DNA of 64,000 nt, taken from a virus. Positions within the stretch are counted from its first letter, which is position 1. Each line of letters starts with the position of its first letter. This document shows positions 32,430 through 40,024 of this stretch, piece by piece. The stretch is taken from positions 1-64,000 of IMG/VR virus record IMGVR_UViG_3300033233_000036; one strand, 5' to 3'. The notes beneath the pieces were generated by a model. It saw only the letters and a program-made list of their open reading frames with translations. It did no database searches and was not told the DNA's origin. The position numbers and the translations under genes were made by a program.

Positions 32430-33147
32430 AACTTTCTAATGATAAACTTTTGTCTTCGATTGATCTTGTATAATCAGATAACTTTTTAAGATATCCATTA
32501 TTTCTCAATTCTTTAAATACTAAGTTCTCAATTGAGAACTCTCCACCTTTACGAATTGCAGCGGATCGCATATTACGAAGTTTTTCTTTAAGTTTTTTGA
32601 ACTCTTCGAGATCATCAGACTTATTAGAAATTAAAAAATTGATTTTCTTCATCATATCATGAGTCTTAGATTTTAGCAAGGCTCTGTCAATTTCTTTATT
32701 CAATTTTTTGGGGGCAACTATCCATTCATCTTTTTTAATAGAATAAACCCCCTGATTTGATGGACGAGGAGTTCCTTCCTCTTCGGCATATAATTCTACA
32801 TCATGTCCATAAATTGTGATGTTATGTGTTAAAGCCCACAATTGTTTTTTATCTTTTAGATAATCATCCAAAAGATCTGGACAATCTGGAAGTGCATCCC
32901 TATCAATCACAATATGCAAATCAATATCAGAAAATTCAGTGTAATTATAATTTGCATTACCACCAACAAAAATCATATCCTTGATTGCATTGTTAGGAAT
33001 ATTAGCAAACTTAGCCCATTCTTGTCCAATACGAATTAACCTAAGTTTAACCTCAGATTTCAGTTTATTATTTGCCCAAAATTTAGAATTTAAATCTTGA
33101 TGATATTTAAAAGTAAGTTTTTTATCTACAAATTCTTCAAGATTCAT
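32380..33147 (-). CDS. minimal nucleotidyltransferase (pol-beta superfamily)
   Basis: 255 aa. GGNANYNYTEFSDIDLHIV (residues 62-80) is the hG[GS]x(9-13)Dh[DE]h signature with a third acidic strand partner later (GHDVELYAEEEG). Basic helical C-terminus. Members transfer nucleotides to nucleic acids, antibiotics or proteins. MNT-type antitoxins and AbiEii toxins are relatives. Substrate unknown. It overlaps both neighbours. Confidence 0.75.
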   Translation of the reverse strand: MNLEEFVDKKLTFKYHQDLNSKFWANNKLKSEVKLRLIRIGQEWAKFANIPNNAIKDMIFVGGNANYNYTEFSDIDLHIVIDRDALPDCPDLLDDYLKDKKQLWALTHNITIYGHDVELYAEEEGTPRPSNQGVYSIKKDEWIVAPKKLNKEIDRALLKSKTHDMMKKINFLISNKSDDLEEFKKLKEKLRNMRSAAIRKGGEFSIENLVFKELRNNGYLKKLSDYTRSIEDKSLSLESYDYQSSIVEIWRRNYF

Positions 33148-33998
33148 TCAGAATTTCCTCCACTTGATCCACCAGAACTAGATGCAGTAATCTTTTGCTT
33201 ATTAGTTTTAGCAAGTGAAAATCCAGTGGGAGAAGTTGTTGATGAAACACTTGATTGAGCAGCCATTGGTGCAGTAGAAGCACCAAAACCATTGCGAGAA
33301 GGAGTTGATTTTCCTGCTTCTACACCTGCCTTAATTGCACCTTCTTCACCCTTACCTGCTGCTCTTGCTGCTTGTGCTGCTCTCAATTCCGCACCAGTTG
33401 CTGCTCTTCTTTGGAAGGTTGTTCCACCTGCTGTAGTTCCCGTAGGAACTGCTGGTTTTGTAGGTGCTGATGTAGTCGATGTACTTGGACTGGTTACTTT
33501 TACATTTAAATTTGGTTTTCCAGCTGGAAGAGTATATCTTGAAGGTTTTCTAGAATTTCTATCCATCACATCCGCTTGTACTGGTGATGGAAGTTTTTTT
33601 GCTGGTGGTGCCGAAGATCTAGAAGTTCCTGGGGCTCCAGTTAAACTTCCAGCAGCTCTTGCTGCTCTAACTAAATCTAAAGATTTTTTTTCAGAAGGAC
33701 TCAATTGAGAATCTGGAACTGGTGTGCCAGCAGTTGTTGATTTTGATGCGTTTGCTTTAACAGCGCTGTTATATCTATTTACAGCATTTGGGCCAAGATT
33801 ACTTGCAGACGCAGGTTTAAAACTGGACTTATCTCCAGGTTTCATATATCCAGGTTGTCCATTCTTTTTAGCAACAACTAATCCCCTTTTTTGCCTTTCT
33901 TTATCCCAGGAATTAGCAGCAGTTGCTTTTAAATCTTCCCAATATCCTTCAGAATAAATTTTTTCGTAAGCTTCTGTTAATTTATTAGTATCTGACAT
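33144..33998 (-). CDS. low-complexity late protein
   Basis: 284 aa. Begins MSDTNKLTEAYEKIYSEGYW, like several cyanophage head proteins, then long Ser/Thr/Ala/Pro/Gly-rich stretches (TSPSTSTTSAPTKPAVPTG and more). No domain visible. An exact late promoter at 34019-34026 supports a virion role. The composition is antisense to a long spurious frame, which explains the open plus-strand frame there. Confidence 0.6.
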   Translation of the reverse strand: MSDTNKLTEAYEKIYSEGYWEDLKATAANSWDKERQKRGLVVAKKNGQPGYMKPGDKSSFKPASASNLGPNAVNRYNSAVKANASKSTTAGTPVPDSQLSPSEKKSLDLVRAARAAGSLTGAPGTSRSSAPPAKKLPSPVQADVMDRNSRKPSRYTLPAGKPNLNVKVTSPSTSTTSAPTKPAVPTGTTAGGTTFQRRAATGAELRAAQAARAAGKGEEGAIKAGVEAGKSTPSRNGFGASTAPMAAQSSVSSTTSPTGFSLAKTNKQKITASSSGGSSGGNSE

Positions 33999-34018
33999 CG
34001 AATTAATACTTTTTTCTT

Positions 34019-34026
34019 TATTTATA
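34019..34026 (-). promoter_or_regulatory. late promoter (TATAAATA)
   Basis: Exact late box 20 bases upstream of the gene at 33144-33998. It overlaps the T-run of the hsp20 terminator. Confidence 0.75.
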
Positions 34027-34050
34027 AAAAAATGGGGAGTTAACTCCCCA
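34026..34050 (-). terminator. terminator after hsp20
   Basis: Perfect palindrome TGGGGAGTTAACTCCCCA (34033-34050) followed on the minus strand by seven T. Confidence 0.9.
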
Positions 34051-34056
34051 CATATG

Positions 34057-34527
34057 TCATTCAGTTAAAAGTTGTTTATCAGTAACTAATCCAGAAATTG
34101 AATATACTTTTTTCTTTTGATGTTCTGGAATTATCTTTACAAGTTTGACTATTAAAAGTCCATTGTCATAAGATACTTCTCTAACTTCAACATCATCAGA
34201 AAGATTGCGACTCCAAGTAAATGCTCTCTTAGCTAAACCTTTATGTAAATATGTTTTATCTTCAGATTCAGATTTTTTAGAAGTAATACTTAGAACATTT
34301 CTTTCTGTAGAAATTTCAACGTCTTCTGGTTTATATCCAGCTAGAGCAAATTCTAATCTGAATTCTGTTTCAGATTCTTTGATGTAATTGTATGGAGGAT
34401 AACTTGATTGAGGTTCTTGAAGTGTAGCGAATCTTTGAACCCATTCATCCATTCCAATTCCCCATCGTGTAGTATCAGATAAAAGTTTATCGATATCGTT
34501 GATTGAATATTTGAGAGTTGTGTGCAT
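34057..34527 (-). CDS. hsp20: small heat shock protein (Hsp20 / alpha-crystallin)
   Basis: 156 aa chaperone that holds unfolding proteins. The alpha-crystallin domain spans about residues 48-140: ESETEFRLEFALAGYKPED, LSITSKKSE and the C-terminal NGLLIVKL block, with GLAKRAFTW in the middle. Near-universal in T4-like cyanophages at this site between gp43 and RegA. Strong SD AAAGGAG six bases before the ATG. Has its own terminator, so it is a single-gene transcript. Confidence 0.95.
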   Translation of the reverse strand: MHTTLKYSINDIDKLLSDTTRWGIGMDEWVQRFATLQEPQSSYPPYNYIKESETEFRLEFALAGYKPEDVEISTERNVLSITSKKSESEDKTYLHKGLAKRAFTWSRNLSDDVEVREVSYDNGLLIVKLVKIIPEHQKKKVYSISGLVTDKQLLTE

Positions 34528-34601
34528 TTTAGATCTCCTTTAAAAGCGAGAGGATAATATCAAACCCGAAGCATTTGACATTATTATTTAATCACAAACA
34601 T

Positions 34602-34636
34602 AAAAAAGAGGAAAGGGTAAAACCCGATCCTCTTTT
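34602..34636 (-). terminator. terminator after regA
   Basis: AAAAGAGGA/TCCTCTTTT stem with an inner GGGT/ACCC helix, followed by T on the minus strand. It is about 50 bases after the regA stop; the gap holds a GTAG/CTAC dyad. Confidence 0.75.
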
Positions 34637-34684
34637 GGGTATGTTCCGAACTTGTAGAGACGCACGAAAGTCGCTACAATTTAT

Positions 34685-35119
34685 TTATTCTTCTTCCACC
34701 CTTTTCTTTTTACCAATATTATATTTGGTTTCAAGAATCCATTCTCCTTTATCTTTAAAAGCAAGAACTTTAATTTGATTGAGTGGTGCAAGATCAGAAA
34801 TTTTTTCAACATTAGGAACTTTTACAAGTCCCCAATCTGCAACCAATTGAATAATACGGTTACGTCTTTGAACATCATTTACAGTAAGATTAGCATATTT
34901 GCCATCCAAAGCAAATAGTTCTTTGAAATGAACAATATAATATCTACCTTGTTTATGAAGAATATGACAAGATTGATATAATTTTTTTTCTTTACGGGAT
35001 GCAACACCAATACGAGTAAGTGTTTCACGAACTTTCAGAAAATCATCTGGTTCATCTAAAATAACTTCCACCATTTGATCTGGTGTCCACTTAACTTCAG
35101 CTTCAATAACAACGCTCAT
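34685..35119 (-). CDS. regA: translational repressor RegA
   Basis: 144 aa. Binds the initiation regions of early mRNAs and blocks translation. Core matches T4 RegA: EPDDFLKVRETLTRIGVAS, LYQSCHILHKQGRYYIVHF, and VADWGLVKV. About 20 residues longer at the N-terminus and Lys/Glu-rich at the C-terminus. It sits below gp62 as in T4 and joins it by ATGA. Confidence 0.95.
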   Translation of the reverse strand: MSVVIEAEVKWTPDQMVEVILDEPDDFLKVRETLTRIGVASRKEKKLYQSCHILHKQGRYYIVHFKELFALDGKYANLTVNDVQRRNRIIQLVADWGLVKVPNVEKISDLAPLNQIKVLAFKDKGEWILETKYNIGKKKRVEEE

Positions 35120-35493
35120 CTTTTTCCTCCAATATCAAGTTTTTGTTTGATACAATCTAGTTGTTCTTTATTTAGGATTCTCAAAGCTTGTTGGGCTTTT
35201 TCTGTACTATAACCATAGTAAGATTTAACTGCATCAAGATCTTTAATTTTATCCTTTCGAAGCCAGGGAGAGAATCTCTTCCTTTTTCTGATAATATTTA
35301 TAAAAAAATCATATTGTAAACGATTTGATAGTAATGAATACTTATTCATCTCATTTGCATACATGATAGTATCAATAAAACTAGAAAGACATCGATTAAT
35401 AATATAAGGAGAATATTCTTTCTCATTACCATCTTCCATAATATATTCTTTTGTATGGTTAATTGAATTTAACCAATCTTTCAATTCAGTCAT
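35116..35493 (-). CDS. gp62: clamp loader small subunit (gp62-like)
   Basis: 125 aa. Partner of gp44 in loading the gp45 clamp. Begins MTELKDWLNSINHTKEYI, with FSPWLRKDKIKDLDAVKSYYGYS as the most conserved part; this matches cyanophage gp62, which is shorter than T4's. ATGA overlaps at both ends place it between RegA and a 47 aa gene. Confidence 0.9.
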   Translation of the reverse strand: MTELKDWLNSINHTKEYIMEDGNEKEYSPYIINRCLSSFIDTIMYANEMNKYSLLSNRLQYDFFINIIRKRKRFSPWLRKDKIKDLDAVKSYYGYSTEKAQQALRILNKEQLDCIKQKLDIGGKR

Positions 35494-35633
35494 TTAAATA
35501 CAGCGGTGACACTAACAACTTTAGCACCAGGATTTCTGGCTAATGCAACATCTTTTGCATCTTGATAATCTCTGGCAATCACTTCTTCTTTAAAGACAGT
35601 TCCCGCCTTGAATAAAGTTACTTCACATTTCAT
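35490..35633 (-). CDS. small conserved phage protein
   Basis: 47 aa: MKCEVTLFKAGTVFKEEVIA, then DYQDAKDVALARNPGAKVV. The second half has an 'RDYQDAKxxALARNPGA' run that I know from cyanophage genomes near gp62. Beta-alpha-beta-like, no known function. It is linked to both neighbours by ATGA overlaps. Confidence 0.75.
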   Translation of the reverse strand: MKCEVTLFKAGTVFKEEVIARDYQDAKDVALARNPGAKVVSVTAVFK

Positions 35634-36763
35634 CGGATAATATCAATCTCCATATCTTTAGTCCATACTTCAAGTTCAGTTCTAAGTCTACCTTCAGACT
35701 TTAAAGATTCATAACGAGTAGAAGCTTTGTTCTTCCACCAGTTAATTAGATTTTCACTATGAAATTTATCAAAATTCTGGGAATTTTTAATCAAGATATC
35801 AGTCTCCCCATTTATAACTTCTCTTACGTTTGAAAAACCATAGTCAGACATATAGAACCTCTTCTTCTGAGTCAAATCCTTTGCCGATTGAATTGAAGAG
35901 TTGAAACTTGAAAGTTTGTCTGATAGTTGTGGATATTCCTTTAAAGATGCACGAATAATTGATATCATTTTCTGTTGGATCTTCAGTTTCCGACTAGAAG
36001 CATCTTCTTTGACAAGAAGTTTATCTCCATTACGAGACTTAAACCACTTATTTAAATCCCCAAAAACAGAATCATGAATCAACGGAGTGAAATCACTTTC
36101 AGTCAATCCACGATACCTCATATAAGGTTTTAACCCATCATACTGAGATGATGACTTGGTTGATCCATAAAGAGATGTTGTTTCAAACAAACAAATATCT
36201 GCATCGTATTTTGCATTAAGTTGTTCCCTAGCTTCATGAGAAGAACAAAGAAGTGCAAGTAGTTTACCTCCCAAATAGTTAAATCCGAAAGGTTGAGTAG
36301 GAACAATAATGAATCCCATGATTGCATGTCGGTTAAACCGAGTTAAATCTGGCACCGATCCAAGCCAATCATTTCTAGGTTTAGAATTAATTGTAGGAGA
36401 ACCAAATCGAATAAAACCAACAATCTTTTTACTGTTAGTTTCCATGACAATCCATTTCAATGACTTACCAGGAATACTATTCTCAATTGCATGAGAAGTT
36501 GTTACCTGCAATCTTTCATTGAAGAACTCATTTGTAAATCCACCCTTCTCCCCAGCACAGTAGATCTTAAAATTCATCTCACTTGGATGCATATCAAAAT
36601 TACAGAACATATCATCTTCTGGGCCCAATCCCAGAAGAGATGTCATTCCTTTAACACGATCTAGTTTGATATTACGAAGATATTCATCAATTCTCCCCAA
36701 GTTGGAAAAATAATCAATAAATTTATCTGCAGCATAAATTGCATCAAGTGTATCTAAAATCAT
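35630..36763 (-). CDS. DUF4338/DruA-like protein in the clamp-loader operon
   Basis: 377 aa. Residues about 112-225 show KIVGFIRFGSP, RFNRHAIMGFIIVPTQPFG, then LLALLCSSHEARE, ICLFETTSLYG and GLKPYMRYRGLTES. This layout (a GNAT-like fold with 'RFLIhP' and 'ETxxxxG' landmarks) resembles DUF4338, the domain of DruA of the Druantia defence systems, and I place it there with moderate confidence. The C-terminal 140 residues are charged and helical. It is not a standard member of the gp44-gp62 operon. ATGA overlaps link it to both neighbours. Another GNAT-like modifying enzyme is the main alternative. Confidence 0.55.
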   Translation of the reverse strand: MILDTLDAIYAADKFIDYFSNLGRIDEYLRNIKLDRVKGMTSLLGLGPEDDMFCNFDMHPSEMNFKIYCAGEKGGFTNEFFNERLQVTTSHAIENSIPGKSLKWIVMETNSKKIVGFIRFGSPTINSKPRNDWLGSVPDLTRFNRHAIMGFIIVPTQPFGFNYLGGKLLALLCSSHEAREQLNAKYDADICLFETTSLYGSTKSSSQYDGLKPYMRYRGLTESDFTPLIHDSVFGDLNKWFKSRNGDKLLVKEDASSRKLKIQQKMISIIRASLKEYPQLSDKLSSFNSSIQSAKDLTQKKRFYMSDYGFSNVREVINGETDILIKNSQNFDKFHSENLINWWKNKASTRYESLKSEGRLRTELEVWTKDMEIDIIR

Positions 36764-37335
36764 ACAAAATGTTTATCCAATATTCCATAGTTTACCATAA
36801 TTTCTGATGAATATGAATTTGGATTCCTACCCTTTCCATCTACTTCCATATTCATAAGTGGAGATTTATCAAATTTTCTTTGATACTGATAGATCTCATA
36901 ATGTTCTCTACTGATCAACCAAGATTTCAAACAATGATCAGGATCTTCTTTTGGTGGACAAATAAAACCAACCCATAATGAAATTCCAGTAAGAGTTCCA
37001 TTTAATACATCATCTCCAAATCCATATTTTTCTGTAAAGAGTTTATATTTTTTTTCTTCGTTTACAACTGGTACTCCAGTAGTCAAAGGTTTGTGATGTT
37101 GAGTCATTCTCTTATGAAGATGAGTTCTCAACTTGCCTTTATGTCCATTTTGTTTGTCATAGTAAAATCCACCAGATTGGCCAATATAAACACAACCTTC
37201 AAAATCGGATGGACAATCAGATGACTTTGGCATCATATTATTCCAAACAAAACCATAGACAGCACCTCGCATCCCAATAATATCAGCAAGTTTATGATAT
37301 TCTGTAAAACGGATCCAATGAACGTAAGGTATCAT
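36760..37335 (-). CDS. GIY-YIG-like domain protein
   Basis: 191 aa. RGAVYGFVW (about 23-31) and CVYIGQSGG (about 48-56) form the two strands of a GIY-YIG nuclease core, followed by LRTHLHKRMTQHH with the usual Arg and His. A conserved Glu could be in SREHYEIYQ. The domain is clear but the active residues are not all certain. It lies between gp44 and the DruA-like gene and overlaps both by ATGA. Either a homing-type nuclease in the operon strand or the nuclease half of a two-gene module. Confidence 0.65.
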   Translation of the reverse strand: MIPYVHWIRFTEYHKLADIIGMRGAVYGFVWNNMMPKSSDCPSDFEGCVYIGQSGGFYYDKQNGHKGKLRTHLHKRMTQHHKPLTTGVPVVNEEKKYKLFTEKYGFGDDVLNGTLTGISLWVGFICPPKEDPDHCLKSWLISREHYEIYQYQRKFDKSPLMNMEVDGKGRNPNSYSSEIMVNYGILDKHFV

Positions 37336-38285
37336 TTGAATTCACACTCCATCATAATTTCTGTCAGTGCTGCTAGGAGGTTAATTTCTTGATCAACCAC
37401 GAACGCAATTTGGTATTGATACTTAGCAATAATAAGAACGGCAGCGGGGATAGTTGCGGGTGAAAGACAAGTATAACAGGCGTCATAAATCCTGCGAAGA
37501 ATGACAGAAGAATCGTTGTCCAAGTTGGCAACCACCCACTTTCGGACTTCAGTAAAGTTTTTATCTTTGAGGTAATTGATGAGATCATTTATTGCAATGT
37601 CTGAGAAAGATGCAAGAATTCCCGAGTCAATCTCCCCTCCCACTGCATATCTTTGACATTCATTGAGAACACGCCTCCAGTCTGGAAAGTGTTTGTTGAT
37701 AATCTCAGCGAGAACCTTCTGATCATATTTAACACCTTCGAGATCCAAGATATTTTGAAGTCGTTGGAAAAAACTTCCTGCAATTTGAACTTTTTCCTTT
37801 CCTTTGATTGAGAAGTCAATGACAGCACATCGGGAGTGGAGTGGTTCAATAATTTTGTTTTTATAGTTACAAGTGAAGATGAATCTACAGTTGTTATAAA
37901 ACGTCTCAATATTAGCCCGTAGAAGGAGTTGAACATCATTCGTTGTGTTGTCAGCTTCATCAATGATGATGACTTTATGTTTACCAAGTCCTTGAAGTGA
38001 TACGGTCGAAGCAAAGTTCTTTGCATGGTTCCGTACCGTGTCCAGAAATCGTCCTTCGTCAGACCCGTTGATGACATAACTATCTACTCCCAATTCATTG
38101 CATAGTGCCTTAGCAACTGTTGTTTTACCAATACCAGGAGGCCCAGAAAGTAGGAGATTTGGAATATTCCCCTTTTCTACAAACTCTTTTAAACTTTTCT
38201 TAATACTATCAGGAAGAATACAATCATCAATTTTATGAGGACGATATTTCTCCGTCCAAATAAAGTCGGTTCTGTCTGTTTTCAT
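37332..38285 (-). CDS. gp44: clamp loader AAA+ subunit (gp44-like)
   Basis: 317 aa from the ATG giving MKTDRTDFIWTEKYRPHKI. ATPase that opens the gp45 ring. Walker A GPPGIGKT at 48-55, Walker B IIIDEAD near 107-113, Arg-finger region LHSRCAVID. The frame is open further upstream, but this start aligns with family members. It ends with an ATGA overlap into the GIY-YIG gene. Its start is 35 bases from the divergent homing endonuclease. Confidence 0.95.
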   Translation of the reverse strand: MKTDRTDFIWTEKYRPHKIDDCILPDSIKKSLKEFVEKGNIPNLLLSGPPGIGKTTVAKALCNELGVDSYVINGSDEGRFLDTVRNHAKNFASTVSLQGLGKHKVIIIDEADNTTNDVQLLLRANIETFYNNCRFIFTCNYKNKIIEPLHSRCAVIDFSIKGKEKVQIAGSFFQRLQNILDLEGVKYDQKVLAEIINKHFPDWRRVLNECQRYAVGGEIDSGILASFSDIAINDLINYLKDKNFTEVRKWVVANLDNDSSVILRRIYDACYTCLSPATIPAAVLIIAKYQYQIAFVVDQEINLLAALTEIMMECEFK

Positions 38286-38319
38286 TGTATAAATAATCAA
38301 GGGACGATACTTTTCAACT

Positions 38320-38892
38320 ATGCTTATATACAAGATAGTCAATCAGATTAATGGTGATTTTTATATTGGAAAAACAACCAAACCAAAAGAAGTTAGATTA
38401 AAAGAGCATTTTTATAGTTCTTCTTATAACTCACAAACTCACCTCCATAGAGCCATAAGGAAATATGGAGAAACAAATTTTATCATAGATGAAATTGAAA
38501 ATCTATTACCAGAAGATATGTTAGATGAAAGAGAAATATATTGGATTGAAAAGTTAAATCCTTCATACAATATGACTGCTGGCGGAGAAGGTGGAAAAAC
38601 ACATCATTCACCAAATTTTATCAAAGCAATGAAAGAATATCACAACAAGAAACCAAAAGAAGAATATGCTACTTATGGTATGAAGGGGAAAAAATTTCCA
38701 GAAGAATCAAAGAAAAAAGTTAGCAAAGCAAATTCATATCCAATTGTTTGTGAGGGAAAGGAATTTTTATCAATTAAAGCAGCAGAAGAGTATTATAAAA
38801 ATTTAGGAACACCAAAATCAGTTAGAAAAAGAATTGATAACCCCAAACACACTGATTGGTATAGAATTAGGAGTAAAAGAAATTACGCATAA
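38320..38892 (+). CDS. GIY-YIG homing endonuclease (Seg-like)
   Basis: 190 aa; the only plus-strand gene in the window. LIYKIVNQINGDFYIGKTT (2-20) is a textbook GIY-YIG start, followed by RLKEHF with the catalytic Arg, the HLHRAIRKYGETNF block, and LDEREIYWIEKL with the conserved Glu. Then a short zinc/NUMOD-type region (PIVCEGKEFLSIKAAEEYY), a modular DNA-binding helix. Inserted between gp45 and gp44, opposite in strand, as free-standing homing genes often are. Confidence 0.9.
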   Translation: MLIYKIVNQINGDFYIGKTTKPKEVRLKEHFYSSSYNSQTHLHRAIRKYGETNFIIDEIENLLPEDMLDEREIYWIEKLNPSYNMTAGGEGGKTHHSPNFIKAMKEYHNKKPKEEYATYGMKGKKFPEESKKKVSKANSYPIVCEGKEFLSIKAAEEYYKNLGTPKSVRKRIDNPKHTDWYRIRSKRNYA

Positions 38893-38906
38893 TAAAATAA
38901 AATTAA

Positions 38907-39572
38907 TCAACCAAAAGTGGAATCGGGTTCAAGTGCAATGTGATAAGTCACATTCATTTGAGAATTAACAAAACGAGAAATGTTGGACTTGGAAATTACA
39001 ACTTCATATTTTCCAGGAATGATCTTAATATTTTCAACCTTAAAGTTCATTGTGAAAGTATCACTAGTTTCACCAACTTCAATTGAATATTCATTAGAAG
39101 TTTCATTCTTGCGATCACGAACAACAAGATAAATGGTAGAACCATTTCCAATTGCAGAAAGATCTGGAACTTGATATACTGCTGCAGCTTTCAAAAGTTG
39201 ATTAAGTTGATTTGAATCAAGTTCAAAACAAACATCTTCACTAGGAAGAGTCAGTTCTTTATCGGGTGGACTGATAATTACATTTGGATCTGAATAATAA
39301 TATTTGGTACGACGAGAACCTTCTTTAATTACAGCATAAGATTCTGGACTGAAATCAACTTCAGCATTTTGGTGCAAGGACAATCCATTCAAAAATTGGT
39401 TCAAATCATAGATACCAAATTCCTTAGGAAACTCTTCATCAATTTCAGCTGATGCAAGAATATTCTTCATCACCGAAATAGTACGCAGTTGAGTTCCCTG
39501 TTTAAACAATAGAGATTGATTAATGGAAGAAAAATTTTTAAGAACAGAAATAGTTTTTTCGGAGAGTTTCAT
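38907..39572 (-). CDS. gp45: sliding clamp (gp45-like)
   Basis: 221 aa from the ATG giving MKLSEKTISVLKNFSSINQ. Trimeric DNA ring that tethers gp43 and also helps late transcription. IYDLNQFLNGLSLH and the C-terminal domain with PDLSAIGNGSTIYLVV match cyanophage gp45. Usually directly followed by gp44; here a homing gene separates them. Confidence 0.93.
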   Translation of the reverse strand: MKLSEKTISVLKNFSSINQSLLFKQGTQLRTISVMKNILASAEIDEEFPKEFGIYDLNQFLNGLSLHQNAEVDFSPESYAVIKEGSRRTKYYYSDPNVIISPPDKELTLPSEDVCFELDSNQLNQLLKAAAVYQVPDLSAIGNGSTIYLVVRDRKNETSNEYSIEVGETSDTFTMNFKVENIKIIPGKYEVVISKSNISRFVNSQMNVTYHIALEPDSTFG

Positions 39573-39589
39573 AATTTGGGGTTTAAGTT

Positions 39590-39964
39590 TCACTTGTTTT
39601 CAACAAGGTTGAGATGATTGATCAAAAGAATAGTATAGTGCAAAACTTTAAACAAGTCAGCACGGGGAGTTCCTTTGCTGTCATAACGATCAGTGTACTT
39701 GGTAATGTTGCCAGCACAGAAACCCTCACGACGATTGTGTTTAATCTTATCAAGGGTTTGTTCTGTTCCACCACCAGTCCTATCAACATAATGCTGACTA
39801 TAAGTGCCAGAAATATATTGTTCAAGTTGTTTCAGGATTTTATCTTCGTTGTATTTCCAGAAACCATTAGCATTTGTGTTTTCGTTCATAGTGACAGGAG
39901 TTTTTTCAATTACAATTTTATCTTCACTATCAAGAGACATAGTGAATCGATTATATTCATCCAT
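39590..39964 (-). CDS. DUF3310-type protein
   Basis: 124 aa. The C-terminal half EGFCAGNITKYTDRYDSKG and LFKVLHYTILLINHL match DUF3310 (SaV-like), found in many phages and suspected of nucleotide metabolism or kinase-linked roles. The N-terminus is variable. First gene below the consensus promoter at 39996-40024 and directly upstream of gp45, so it is expressed early with the replisome. Confidence 0.78.
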   Translation of the reverse strand: MDEYNRFTMSLDSEDKIVIEKTPVTMNENTNANGFWKYNEDKILKQLEQYISGTYSQHYVDRTGGGTEQTLDKIKHNRREGFCAGNITKYTDRYDSKGTPRADLFKVLHYTILLINHLNLVENK

Positions 39965-39995
39965 AATAAGGAAAAGTCATAATTAACCTTTCCCA

Positions 39996-40024
39996 ATTAT
40001 ATCAAAATTCGGGGTTGTTGTCAA
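39996..40024 (-). promoter_or_regulatory. sigma70-type promoter of the DUF3310-gp45 unit
   Basis: Perfect TTGACA (40019-40024), 17-base spacer, perfect TATAAT (39996-40001) on the minus strand. The -35 is inside the end of the CobS-like gene. Confidence 0.88.

Noticed and set aside
33292-33708. 138 aa plus-strand frame
   Set aside because: Antisense of the low-complexity Ser/Thr/Ala/Pro gene; composition artefact.
34570-34640. TTGACA on the plus strand near the regA terminator
   Set aside because: No -10 at suitable distance and no plus-strand gene follows.
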